DNA of 64,000 nt from Thalassotalea profundi. Lineage in GTDB: Bacteria; Pseudomonadota; Gammaproteobacteria; Enterobacterales; Alteromonadaceae. The notes below the pieces were generated by a model. The model searched no databases, had not been told where the DNA came from, and saw only the letters and a list, made by a program, of their open reading frames with translations. Shown here one piece after another: positions 10,335 through 19,818 of the stretch. The stretch lies in contig NZ_BNAH01000009.1 of NCBI RefSeq assembly GCF_014653195.1, forward strand, positions 124,001 to 188,000, written 5' to 3'. Each line of letters opens with the position of its first letter. Position 1 is the stretch's first letter. The translations under genes were made by a program, and so were the position numbers.

Positions 10335-11030
10335 CTACTTGCTCTTGCGGTTATTTCTTTTCTTAGGTTTTGCAGCTGGTTGCTCTGCTGTTAATGGCAT
10401 ATTACCAATAACTTCACCTTTGAAAATCCAAACTTTAACACCAATAGTACCGTACGTTGTTTCACCACGCGCTGTTGCGTAGTCAATATCAGCACGTAAA
10501 GTATGTAATGGTACACGACCTTCACGATACCATTCTGAACGCGCGATATCAGCGCCGCCTAAACGACCGCTAACTTCAACTTTGATACCCTTAGCACCTA
10601 AACGCATTGCATTTTGTACTGCGCGCTTCATAGCACGACGGAACATAACACGACGTTCTAACTGACTACCAATACTGTCAGCAACAAGCTGCGCATCCAT
10701 TTCTGGCTTACGAACTTCAGCGATGTTGATTTGAGCAGGAACACCAGCAATTTTAGATACTTGTAAACGTAATTTTTCTACGTCTTCACCTTTCTTTCCA
10801 ATAACAACACCAGGACGAGCCGTGTGAATAGTTACGCGGATAGATTTAGCTGGACGCTCAATTACGATCTTTGATAATGATGCACGCTTAAGCTTTTCAG
10901 ATAAATATGCACGAACCAAATGGTCACCGTGTAAGTTATCTGCAAATTCTTTCTTACTTGCAAACCAAGTAGACGCGAAAGGTTTAGTGATACCTAAGCG
11001 AATACCATTTGGATGGACTTTTTGACCCAT
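10335..11030 (-). CDS. rpsC: 30S ribosomal protein S3
   Basis: S3, 231 aa (E. coli 233), at the mRNA entry site. The KH domain shows the VVIGKKGED loop; [20 protein letters not shown] is the classic N-terminus. The C-terminus is basic ([12 protein letters not shown]). Confidence 0.98.
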   Translation of the reverse strand: MGQKVHPNGIRLGITKPFASTWFASKKEFADNLHGDHLVRAYLSEKLKRASLSKIVIERPAKSIRVTIHTARPGVVIGKKGEDVEKLRLQVSKIAGVPAQINIAEVRKPEMDAQLVADSIGSQLERRVMFRRAMKRAVQNAMRLGAKGIKVEVSGRLGGADIARSEWYREGRVPLHTLRADIDYATARGETTYGTIGVKVWIFKGEVIGNMPLTAEQPAAKPKKRNNRKSK

Positions 11031-11041
11031 TCTAATATCTC

Positions 11042-11374
11042 CTAGCTATCAGCAACAATCACAGTAATGTGACTTGTACGCTTAAGGATACGATCCGCAC
11101 GACCTTTCGCACGAGGTTTAATACGTTTCATTGTAGGACCATCGTCAACCATGATAGTTTTAACGAATAATTCATCAATGTCTGCACCTTCGTTATGCTC
11201 TGCATTAGCGATAGCTGAGTTTAGAACTTTTTTCACAAGTTCAGCAGCTGATTTGTTGCTAAATTGTAATACTTCTAAAGCTTTCTCAACGTTTAAGCCG
11301 CGGATTTGATCCACAACTAAACGTGCTTTTTGAGCAGAACCACGGGCAAATTTATGTTTAGCAATAGCTTCCAT
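11042..11374 (-). CDS. rplV: 50S ribosomal protein L22
   Basis: L22, 110 aa as in E. coli; its beta-hairpin lines the exit tunnel. Motifs [20 protein letters not shown] and the hairpin region [20 protein letters not shown]. Macrolide-resistance changes in other species map to this loop; nothing unusual is seen here. Confidence 0.97.
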   Translation of the reverse strand: MEAIAKHKFARGSAQKARLVVDQIRGLNVEKALEVLQFSNKSAAELVKKVLNSAIANAEHNEGADIDELFVKTIMVDDGPTMKRIKPRAKGRADRILKRTSHITVIVADS

Positions 11375-11385
11375 TTAACTTCCCC

Positions 11386-11661
11386 TTATCTTTTTGCTTT
11401 CTTATCTGCGACATGGCCGCGATAAGTACGAGTTGGTGCAAATTCACCTAATTTGTGACCGATCATTTCTTCGGTTACAAATACAGGAACGTGTTGACGG
11501 CCATTATGGACAGCTATGGTCAATCCGATCATATTTGGTATGATCATTGAACGACGGGACCAAGTTTTAATTGGCTTTTTATTCCCGCTTTCCAGAGCTT
11601 TCTCTACCTTCGTCAACAAGTGTAGGTCAATAAATGGACCTTTCTTGAGAGAACGTGGCAT
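11386..11661 (-). CDS. rpsS: 30S ribosomal protein S19
   Basis: S19, 91 aa, head of the small subunit. [16 protein letters not shown] start and the C-terminal [20 protein letters not shown] are diagnostic. In the S10 operon between rplB and rplV. Confidence 0.97.
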   Translation of the reverse strand: MPRSLKKGPFIDLHLLTKVEKALESGNKKPIKTWSRRSMIIPNMIGLTIAVHNGRQHVPVFVTEEMIGHKLGEFAPTRTYRGHVADKKAKR

Positions 11662-11689
11662 GGTGATTCCTCTTAATTAATAAGTACTA

Positions 11690-12514
11690 TTATTTAGTAC
11701 GACGACGTACGATAAACTTATCAGTACGCTTGTTTGAACGAGTCTTGTAACCCTTAGTTGGTACACCCCAAGGAGATACCGGATGACGACCGCCTGAAGT
11801 TTTACCTTCACCACCACCGTGAGGGTGATCAACTGGGTTCATGGCAACACCACGAACAGTTGGGCGAACACCACGCCAACGTGAAGCACCAGCTTTACCT
11901 AAAGAGCGAAGCATGTGTTCAGCATTACCGATTTCACCAAGAGTTGCACGACAATCTGCTTCAATTTTACGCATTTCGCCTGAACGAAGACGTAAAGTTA
12001 CATAAGCACCGTCTTTAGCAACTAACTGAGCATAAGCACCCGCCGCACGAGCGATTTGAGCACCTTTACCTGGTTTAAGTTCGATTGCATGAATAACACT
12101 ACCTAATGGAGTGTTACGCAATGGTAATGTATTACCTACTTTGATAGGAGCATCAACACCAGACTGGATTGAATCACCAGCTTTTAAGCCTTTAGGGGCT
12201 AGGATGTAACGACGTTCGCCATCTGCATATAACACTAACGCAATGTTAGCTGTACGATTTGGATCATATTCCAAACGTTCTACTTTAGCAGGGATACCAT
12301 CTTTAGTACGTTTAAAGTCAATCAAACGATAGTGTTGTTTATGACCACCACCAATATGACGAACAGTAATACGACCATTATTGTTACGACCACCTGATTT
12401 AGATTTAGTATCTAATAATGGAGCGTAAGGCTTACCTTTGTGCAACTCTGGGTTAACCACTTTAACTAAGTGGCGACGACCCGGAGAAGTTGGTTTACAT
12501 TTTACTATAGCCAT
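11690..12514 (-). CDS. rplB: 50S ribosomal protein L2
   Basis: L2, 274 aa, needed for subunit association and the peptidyl-transferase centre. The conserved [17 protein letters not shown], containing the essential His region, lies near residue 220. Typical N-terminal [11 protein letters not shown]. Confidence 0.98.
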   Translation of the reverse strand: MAIVKCKPTSPGRRHLVKVVNPELHKGKPYAPLLDTKSKSGGRNNNGRITVRHIGGGHKQHYRLIDFKRTKDGIPAKVERLEYDPNRTANIALVLYADGERRYILAPKGLKAGDSIQSGVDAPIKVGNTLPLRNTPLGSVIHAIELKPGKGAQIARAAGAYAQLVAKDGAYVTLRLRSGEMRKIEADCRATLGEIGNAEHMLRSLGKAGASRWRGVRPTVRGVAMNPVDHPHGGGEGKTSGGRHPVSPWGVPTKGYKTRSNKRTDKFIVRRRTK

Positions 12515-12525
12515 TTATCCCTCTC

Positions 12526-12828
12526 CTATGCTTCTGCGCCAACGAAGTCTATATCAGAACCTTCAGCAAGAGTAACGTACGCTTTTTTCCAGTCGCTTCT
12601 GCGACCAAAACGAGCACCTGTACGTTTTGTTTTACCCTTAACATTTAAGGTACGAACACCTTCAACTTTAACTTCGAAAAGTTTTTCAACGGCAGCTTTG
12701 ATTTCAGCTTTTTTTGCATCAGTTGCTACTTTGAAAACAACTGTGTTGTTCGCTTCAGCAGCCATTGTGCTTTTCTCAGAAATGTTCGGTGCTAAAAGCA
12801 CTTTTAACAAACGTTCTTCGCTTATCAT
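12526..12828 (-). CDS. rplW: 50S ribosomal protein L23
   Basis: L23, 100 aa as in E. coli, tunnel-exit protein that docks trigger factor and SRP. Contains [15 protein letters not shown] and [21 protein letters not shown]. Overlaps the rplD stop by 4 nt (ATGA). Confidence 0.97.
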   Translation of the reverse strand: MISEERLLKVLLAPNISEKSTMAAEANNTVVFKVATDAKKAEIKAAVEKLFEVKVEGVRTLNVKGKTKRTGARFGRRSDWKKAYVTLAEGSDIDFVGAEA

Positions 12829-13430
12829 GCTAACATCTCCTCAATTTGCTTAACTGCAGAAGCAGTAATCAATACTTTTTCAAAACCTACTAAGCTTACT
12901 GGGTCGATACCCGCTACATCGCGAACGTCAACTTTATAAAGGTTACGAGCAGATAAGAATAAGTTCTCATCAACTTCAGGAGTTACAATTAAAACATCTT
13001 TTAACTCTAACCCTTTTAACTTAGCGACTAATTCTTTAGTTTTAGGCGTTTCAACTGCAAAATCATTTACCACTACTAAGCGTTCTTGACGAACTAACTC
13101 AGATAAGATGCTAGCAATAGCACCACGGTACATTTTACGGTTTACTTTTTGGCTGTGATCTTGAGGCTTAGCAGCGAATGTTACACCACCAGTTCTCCAA
13201 ATCGGACCACGAGTTGTACCAGCACGCGCTCGGCCAGTACCTTTTTGACGCCATGGTTTTGCACCACCGCCACTTACTTCTGAACGAGTTTTCTGAGCAC
13301 GTGTACCTTGACGAGCACCAGCTGCATATGCAACTACTACTTGGTGTACTAATGCTTCATTGAACTCACGTCCGAAAGTTGCTTCAGAAACTTCAAGAGC
13401 GCCTGACGCGTCTTTTAATGCTAATTCCAT
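12825..13430 (-). CDS. rplD: 50S ribosomal protein L4
   Basis: L4, 201 aa as in E. coli. Its extended loop reaches the tunnel ([19 protein letters not shown]), and in E. coli L4 represses its own S10 operon through the leader. I start at ATG 13430 ([10 protein letters not shown]): GAGGAG lies 7 nt upstream, while the in-frame TTG at 13433 is too close. Confidence 0.97.
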   Translation of the reverse strand: MELALKDASGALEVSEATFGREFNEALVHQVVVAYAAGARQGTRAQKTRSEVSGGGAKPWRQKGTGRARAGTTRGPIWRTGGVTFAAKPQDHSQKVNRKMYRGAIASILSELVRQERLVVVNDFAVETPKTKELVAKLKGLELKDVLIVTPEVDENLFLSARNLYKVDVRDVAGIDPVSLVGFEKVLITASAVKQIEEMLA

Positions 13431-13448
13431 CAAAATTCTCCTCAGACG

Positions 13449-14087
13449 TTAAGCTTTAACAGCTGGTTTAATGATTACGTTACCGTTAATTGCACCCGGA
13501 ACCGCACCTTTAATAAGAAGCAAGTTACGTTCAGCATCAACGCGAACCAATTCAAGGTTTTGTGTCGTTACACGCACAGCACCCATGTGACCAGACATTT
13601 TTTTGCCTTTAAATACGCGACCTGGTGTTTGACACTGACCGATCGAACCATTTGAACGATGCGATAGTGAGTTACCATGTGTCATATCTTGAGTACGGAA
13701 ATTCCAACGCTTGATACCGCCTTGGAAACCTTTACCTTTAGATGTGCCGGTTACGTCTACTAATTTTGTTTCGTTGAATACTTCAACAGTAATTTCGCTA
13801 CCAGTAGCTAATTCAGCGCCTTCACCTTCCGCTAAACGGAATTCCCATAAACCACGCCCTGCTTCAACACCTGCTTTCGCAAAGTGACCAGCTGCAGGCT
13901 TGTTTACACGGTTAGCTTTCTTAGTACCCGTAGTTACTTGAATAGCTGAATAACCATCGTTGTCTACAGTTTTAACCTGAGCAACACGGTTGGCTTCAAC
14001 TTCTAGGACTGTAACAGGAGTAGATACACCATCTTCAGAGAAGATGCGAGTCATACCCACTTTACGTCCAACTAGACCTATAGTCAT
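13449..14087 (-). CDS. rplC: 50S ribosomal protein L3
   Basis: L3, 212 aa (E. coli 209), near the peptidyl-transferase centre. I start at ATG 14087 ([16 protein letters not shown]), which has AGGAG 7 nt upstream. A longer frame opens at 14129 but would overlap rpsJ and give a non-homologous N-terminus. Contains the [20 protein letters not shown] loop, where PrmB methylates a Gln in E. coli. Confidence 0.97.
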   Translation of the reverse strand: MTIGLVGRKVGMTRIFSEDGVSTPVTVLEVEANRVAQVKTVDNDGYSAIQVTTGTKKANRVNKPAAGHFAKAGVEAGRGLWEFRLAEGEGAELATGSEITVEVFNETKLVDVTGTSKGKGFQGGIKRWNFRTQDMTHGNSLSHRSNGSIGQCQTPGRVFKGKKMSGHMGAVRVTTQNLELVRVDAERNLLLIKGAVPGAINGNVIIKPAVKA

Positions 14088-14100
14088 GTTAAAACTCCTA

Positions 14101-14577
<477 letters not shown>

Positions 14578-14583
14578 GCGCGA

Positions 14584-14611
14584 ATTATACATGAACATAA
14601 AAAAAGAGCAA
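14584..14611 (-). promoter_or_regulatory. S10-operon promoter
   Basis: Minus strand: TTGCTC (14606-14611), 16-bp spacer, TATAAT (14584-14589), then TCGCGCTCACG, a GC-rich start region. It starts a leader of about 165 nt before rpsJ. Confidence 0.75.
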
Positions 14612-15139
14612 CATATAATTACCTTATTTAGTATTACTGCTTTTCCTTATCCCGAAATTATTAAATGTTGTTTGTTGACAATGACTCTTACTTTAATCGT
14701 TGATCTGTTTATATTGTAATCCATTAAACGGCGGGGATAACTTATGTTCTGCTTTATATAGATTGATTTGTCATTGACTTCTGACGTTGATTTTCTTGTG
14801 AGTATTCAAACATATTAAAAAGGTACCTTTGATAATTTAAGAGTATCTCCTATTGGTGCATACTATTAAACGCAACTATATATAAGTTAAAACTACTCGA
14901 AAGTACTTTCGCCTCCCAGTTAATACTATCAATTAAATCGCTCTTAAACTTATTATAAAATAATTAATCCACCTTTTAACTTTGTTATTATCGTCCTATA
15001 AGCAAAGTGCACATCAAAAGGTGGCAAACGTTGAAAATTACTTTCTGATAAACAAATATGAGTGGCTCTGCTTATATATATACTAAACTTATAATGCATT
15101 TATTTTTCAATAGCTGTTTTTGTTTTATTGAACTTCTGA
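14612..15139. other. Long gene-free divergent region between S10 and the second EF-G gene
   Basis: More than 500 bp with no credible coding sequence. It holds a 14-bp perfect palindrome CGAAAGTACTTTCG (14898-14911) and a nested inverted repeat at 14969-15024: CCACCTTTT pairs with AAAAGGTGG, and inside it ACTTTG (14979-14984) pairs with CAAAGT (15003-15008). Neither has a T-run or an assigned role; they could be operators or a small structured RNA. Confidence 0.5.
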
Positions 15140-15145
15140 TATACT
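15137..15145 (+). promoter_or_regulatory. Promoter of the second EF-G gene (extended -10)
   Basis: TGATATACT: a TGn extension plus TATACT (15140-15145), followed by CGCGCGC. No good -35 box. The GC-rich start region resembles those of the ribosomal operons. About 40 nt remain to the ATG. Confidence 0.5.
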
Positions 15146-15191
15146 CGCGCGCAAATTTTCAACAATTCATTTTCATAAATAGAGTAACCTA

Positions 15192-17279
15192 ATGGCAGAT
15201 TTAGCTAAATACAGAAACATTGGTATATTCGCTCACGTTGATGCTGGTAAAACAACTACGACTGAACGTATCCTTAAATTAACCGGTAAAATTCATAAAG
15301 CTGGTGAAACACATGATGGTGAGTCAACAACTGACTTCATGGAACAAGAAGCTGAGCGCGGTATTACTATCCAGTCTGCTGCTGTAACTTGTGAATGGAA
15401 AAAACACCGTTTTAACGTAATCGACACCCCAGGTCACGTTGATTTCACAGTTGAAGTTTATCGTTCACTTAAAGTACTTGACGGTGGTATCGGCGTATTT
15501 TGTGGTTCTGGTGGTGTTGAGCCGCAATCAGAAACTAACTGGCGCTATGCTAACGATTCTAAAGTTGCACGTTTAATTTTTGTTAACAAATTAGACCGTT
15601 TGGGTGCAAATTTTTACAGAGTTACAGAGCAAGTAGAGAATGTACTTGGTGCTCGTCCATTAATCATGACATTACCAATAGGTGAAGAAGATGATTTCGT
15701 TGGTGTAGTGGACGTATTAAGTCAAAAAGCTTATGTTTGGGATGACACAGGTCTTCCTGAAAATTATGAAATAACTGATATTCCAGCTGATATGGTTGAT
15801 GATGCCGCCTCATATCGTGAACAGTTAATTGAGACAGCGCTGGAAGCTGACGAAGACCTATTAATGGAATATTTAGAAGGTGAATTAACACCTACTGAAG
15901 AACAAATTAAAGCGTGTATACGTAAAGGTACTAACGAATTATTATTCTTCCCTACATATTGTGGTTCAGCGTTCAAAAACAAAGGTATGCAACTAGTACT
16001 TGATGCTGTTGTAGATTATTTACCATCACCAACAGAAGTAAGCCCGCAGCCATTAACTGATGAAGAAGGTGAGCCAACAGGAGAATTTGCAATTGTTGAT
16101 GCAAAAGAAACCTTCAAGGCTTTAGCATTCAAGATTATGGATGACCGTTTTGGTGCACTAACGTTCGTACGTATCTACTCAGGTACATTGAAAAAAGGTG
16201 ATACAATTCTTAACTCATTCACAGGTAAAACTGAGCGTGTAGGCCGTATGTGTGAAATGCAGGCTGACGACCGTACAGAGCTTACTGAAGCTCAAGCTGG
16301 TGATATCATTGCTATTGTTGGCATGAAAAACGTTCAAACTGGTCATACTTTATGTGATCCTAAAGCTCCATGTACTTTAGAAGCAATGGTTTTCCCAGCA
16401 CCTGTAATTTCTATTGCTGTTGCACCAAAAGATAAAGGTGGTTCAGAGAAAATGGGTATTGCAATTGGTAAAATGGTTGCAGAAGATCCTACTTTCCAAG
16501 TTGAAACCGACGAAGACTCAGGTGAAACCATCCTTAAAGGTATGGGTGAATTACATTTAGATATTAAAGTGGATATTCTTAAACGTACTTACGGTGTAGA
16601 CCTTATTGTTGGTAAACCACAAGTTGCGTACCGTGAAACTATTACTCAAGAAATTGAAGATAGCTACACACATAAGAAACAATCTGGTGGTTCTGGTCAA
16701 TTCGGTAAAATTGATTACCGTATCCGTCCAGGCGAGCCAAATTCAGGGTTTACATTTAAATCAACAGTTGTTGGTGGTAACGTTCCTAAGGAATTCTTCC
16801 CTGCGGTTGAGAAAGGTTTTAAATCAATGATGGAAACTGGTGTACTTGCTGGCTTCCCTGTATTAGATGTTGAAGTTGAGTTATTTGATGGTGGTTTCCA
16901 CGCAGTTGATTCATCTGCTGTAGCATTTGAAATTGCGGCTAAAGGTGCTTTCCGTCAATCAATTCCAAAAGCTGGTGCTCAGTTAATCGAACCGATTATG
17001 AAAGTTGATGTATTCACACCTGAAGATCACGTTGGTGATGTAATTGGTGACTTAAACCGTCGTCGTGGCATGATCAAAGATCAAGAAGCTGGTGTTACTG
17101 GCGTTCGTATTAAGGCTGATGTTCCACTTTCAGAAATGTTCGGTTATATCGGATCATTACGTACTATGACATCTGGCCGTGGTCAATTCTCTATGGAATT
17201 TTCTCACTATATGCCTTGTCCAAATAACGTAGCTGAGCAAGTAATTGCTGAAGTTAAAGAACGTAACGCTAAAAAATAA
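15192..17279 (+). CDS. fusA2: Elongation factor G, second copy type (EF-G2)
   Basis: Translational GTPase, 695 aa. G1 [15 protein letters not shown] near residue 14, G3 DTPGHVDF, G4 NKLDR (usual EF-G has NKMDR), then EF-G domains II-V including [17 protein letters not shown] near the C-terminus. It stands alone, not in a str operon with rpsL-rpsG-tuf, and the sequence resembles the paralogous EF-G of Vibrio, Shewanella and relatives rather than housekeeping FusA. In Pseudomonas one EF-G paralogue is specialised for ribosome recycling; whether that applies here is not shown. It is divergent from the S10 operon and followed by its own terminator. Confidence 0.9.
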   Translation: MADLAKYRNIGIFAHVDAGKTTTTERILKLTGKIHKAGETHDGESTTDFMEQEAERGITIQSAAVTCEWKKHRFNVIDTPGHVDFTVEVYRSLKVLDGGIGVFCGSGGVEPQSETNWRYANDSKVARLIFVNKLDRLGANFYRVTEQVENVLGARPLIMTLPIGEEDDFVGVVDVLSQKAYVWDDTGLPENYEITDIPADMVDDAASYREQLIETALEADEDLLMEYLEGELTPTEEQIKACIRKGTNELLFFPTYCGSAFKNKGMQLVLDAVVDYLPSPTEVSPQPLTDEEGEPTGEFAIVDAKETFKALAFKIMDDRFGALTFVRIYSGTLKKGDTILNSFTGKTERVGRMCEMQADDRTELTEAQAGDIIAIVGMKNVQTGHTLCDPKAPCTLEAMVFPAPVISIAVAPKDKGGSEKMGIAIGKMVAEDPTFQVETDEDSGETILKGMGELHLDIKVDILKRTYGVDLIVGKPQVAYRETITQEIEDSYTHKKQSGGSGQFGKIDYRIRPGEPNSGFTFKSTVVGGNVPKEFFPAVEKGFKSMMETGVLAGFPVLDVEVELFDGGFHAVDSSAVAFEIAAKGAFRQSIPKAGAQLIEPIMKVDVFTPEDHVGDVIGDLNRRRGMIKDQEAGVTGVRIKADVPLSEMFGYIGSLRTMTSGRGQFSMEFSHYMPCPNNVAEQVIAEVKERNAKK

Positions 17280-17303
17280 TTAACTACTTTTAGCTTAAGT
17301 TAT

Positions 17304-17336
17304 AAAGCCCTACTAATTTTTAGTAGGGCTTTTTTA
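17304..17336 (+). terminator. Terminator after the second EF-G gene
   Basis: Stem AAAGCCCTACTAA (17304-17316) pairing with TTAGTAGGGCTTT, followed by a T-run. Strong Rho-independent form. Confidence 0.9.
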
Positions 17337-17520
17337 TTACCTGTAAAAACAGCATCACATGTTGTGTAAGTTAATTACTAAAAATAAAATGGTATTGGTC
17401 GCAATAATTATTCAACTAAACTTGTGCCCATTAACTTTCATGAAAATATCAGTATTATAAACCCAAACACATAAAATCTAGGATTGGGTATTCACCCATG
17501 TCAGAAAAGGAAAGTAATAT

Positions 17521-19032
17521 ATGTTGAAGTTAACTAAAATCGCCCTCGCAACTGCTTTACTTAGCACAACAACGTTGAGTAATGCCGAAAATTTCTCTTT
17601 TAAAACTCAAGTAGATACTCAATCAGATACATTAGTCGTTTTCCATGGTAAAAATACCGTAGGTGATACTTTTTCTCATTATGATAAGAAAACAGAAGGT
17701 CAATTATCAAAAGCAATTAAAGCTGAAAAATTTGAAGGTGGTACCGGTAAATTCGTTACTATATTAGCACCACATAACCTTGATTACGAACGAGTATTGA
17801 TTGTTGGTGTGGACGATAATGCTCTTAGCAAAAATAAATTAAGCAAGCTAGGTGGCGATCTATCGGCCCAATTAGAGCAAGATAATATTGAAACGATCAC
17901 AATAGCCGCAGATGGTTTAGGTCAAAATAATGCTCAAGCTACGGCATTACTCGCACATGGCATAAATTTAAGAGCCTATCGATTTGATAAGTACCAAAAA
18001 GAAAAACGCCAAAGTAAAAACTACTTTTTCGATGTAGATAACGGACAGCAAAGCCAAGATGCATATACTCCATTATCTTATATTGAAAGTGGCGTATTTC
18101 TTGCGCGAGATTTAACAAGTGAAACAGCAACAGAAATGACGCCTATTGAATTTGCGGATGCCGCCAAATCTTTAAAGAAATTAGGTGTTAAGGTTAAAGT
18201 TTTAACGCCTAAAGATCTTAAAAAACTAAATATGGGAGCACTTGAAGGCGTTGGTCGTGGCAGTACGAGTGGCTCAAGATTAGTTGTCGCTCATTACGAA
18301 GGAAGTAAAGATGCACCAATTGCATTAGCAGGAAAAGGAATTACCTTTGACTCTGGTGGCTACAACATAAAAACTCATAGTTCAATTGCCCACATGAAGG
18401 TCGATATGGCTGGAGCTGCTGCTGCACTTGGAACAGTTAAGGCCCTTGCCTTAAGTAAAGCTAAGGTAAATGTGGTTGCAGTAATGGGTATGGCTGCCAA
18501 TATGATATCTGAGAATTCTGTGGCTCCTGGTGATGTACTTACGACAGCTGAAGGGCTTACTATTGAAATAACGAATACTGATGCTGAAGGGCGTTTAGTG
18601 TTATCAGATACTATGTGGTATGCGCGTACTAAATATAAACCAAGTATCCTAGTCGATTTAGCTACATTAACAGGGTCAAAAGTAGGAGCTGTAGGTAACG
18701 AATATGCCGCGCTTTTCTCAGAAGATGATCAATTAGTCGAAGAACTTACCTTTGCAGGTAAACAAGTAAATGAAAACCTTTGGCGTTTACCGCTAGGCTA
18801 TAAAGATAAACTGAAAAGCAATATTGCTGATTTACGTAATACCGGTACTGGTGGCCCCGGCGCTACAACTGCTGCAACCTTTTTGCAACACTTTGCTGGT
18901 GATGTTCGTTGGGCACATTTAGATATTGCCGGAAATGCTTTAGCTAGCTCATCAAAAGGAGAAGTTCCTAAAGGAGGTACAGGTTATGGTGTTCGTTTGT
19001 TAACCGAATGGATCCTTCATAAAGCTAATTAG
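17521..19032 (+). CDS. Leucyl aminopeptidase, M17 family, with signal peptide
   Basis: M17 metallo-aminopeptidase, 503 aa. All family residues are present: K272 and D277 in GKGITFDSGG, K284, D295 in KVDMAGAAA, and D354, E356, R358 in NTDAEGRL (two-metal ligands, catalytic Lys and Arg). Residues 1-22 (LTKIALATALLSTTTLSNA) form a Sec signal peptide, so it is probably periplasmic or secreted, unlike cytosolic PepA. It stands alone between terminators. A role in peptide scavenging is inferred from location and family. Confidence 0.92.
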   Translation: MLKLTKIALATALLSTTTLSNAENFSFKTQVDTQSDTLVVFHGKNTVGDTFSHYDKKTEGQLSKAIKAEKFEGGTGKFVTILAPHNLDYERVLIVGVDDNALSKNKLSKLGGDLSAQLEQDNIETITIAADGLGQNNAQATALLAHGINLRAYRFDKYQKEKRQSKNYFFDVDNGQQSQDAYTPLSYIESGVFLARDLTSETATEMTPIEFADAAKSLKKLGVKVKVLTPKDLKKLNMGALEGVGRGSTSGSRLVVAHYEGSKDAPIALAGKGITFDSGGYNIKTHSSIAHMKVDMAGAAAALGTVKALALSKAKVNVVAVMGMAANMISENSVAPGDVLTTAEGLTIEITNTDAEGRLVLSDTMWYARTKYKPSILVDLATLTGSKVGAVGNEYAALFSEDDQLVEELTFAGKQVNENLWRLPLGYKDKLKSNIADLRNTGTGGPGATTAATFLQHFAGDVRWAHLDIAGNALASSSKGEVPKGGTGYGVRLLTEWILHKAN

Positions 19033-19055
19033 CTCTTTAAATTAATACTACATTA

Positions 19056-19090
19056 AAGCTAACTCAGTGCTAATTTGAGTTAGCTTCTAT
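19056..19090 (+). terminator. Probable terminator after the M17 peptidase gene
   Basis: Perfect 11-bp stem AAGCTAACTCA/TGAGTTAGCTT with a 9-nt loop (19056-19086). The T-tract after it is weak (CTATATGTTTT), so confidence is moderate. Confidence 0.6.
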
Positions 19091-19221
19091 ATGTTTTAAT
19101 TTATAATCAACATCAACTGCCTTTCATTACATAAACTAGGTTCTTTACTATATTGATTAATTCTTTAATCCAATTACTATAATCGTGTGGTAGACTGAAT
19201 AAAAAATTTTTATATATTACG

Positions 19222-19656
19222 ATGACAAGCAATAAACTTCTAGCCCAAGCCCAAGCCGTTTGCAGCAAGCGTGGTGTTCGTTTCACAACAGCACGAGAAC
19301 AGGTATTCGTCCTATTAGCAGAATATGAAGGTGCTATTGGAGCTTATGATCTCCTTGAAAAACTGCAATCAATTGATCCAGCAGCTAAACCTGCGACCAT
19401 TTATCGCGCTTTAGATTTTTTAAGCAAACAAGGCTTCGTTCATAAAATAGAATCTATTAATGCTTTTGTGTTATGCCATCACTTTGGTGATTGTAACCAT
19501 CCCGTTCAATTACTTATATGTGATTCTTGCGGTCATGTAGAAGAAATTCAATCAAACAACTTAGACCTCGCCCTAAAAACAATGGCTGACGCTAGCAGAT
19601 TTACTATTACTCATCAAATTGTAGAAGCACATGGAAGTTGTCAAAACTGTAATTAA
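19222..19656 (+). CDS. zur: Zinc uptake regulator, Fur family
   Basis: Fur-family repressor, 144 aa. N-terminal winged helix (RGVRFTTAREQVFVLLAEYEG; PATIYRALDFLSKQGFVHKI). The metal-binding C-terminal half has CHHFGDCNHPVQLLICDSCG with a CxxC pair, plus a C-terminal CQNC. The HPVQLLICDSCG block is closer to Zur than to Fur. Expected to repress zinc-uptake genes and zinc-free ribosomal paralogues; no zinc transporter is visible in the window. Monocistronic. Confidence 0.87.
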   Translation: MTSNKLLAQAQAVCSKRGVRFTTAREQVFVLLAEYEGAIGAYDLLEKLQSIDPAAKPATIYRALDFLSKQGFVHKIESINAFVLCHHFGDCNHPVQLLICDSCGHVEEIQSNNLDLALKTMADASRFTITHQIVEAHGSCQNCN

Positions 19657-19818
19657 AGTGAGCGAACTTCAACTTTTCTTGTTTCCCTTTATAACTACTC
19701 ACATTTAATCCTAAAAATTGTGCTTTTTATCGTAATCATTAAAGCTTTGACTTAACATTTAGTTTACTTTTATGGTATAAAATTGCGCTCCCACATTCCC
19801 TCAGTAGTTAGGCCAAAT

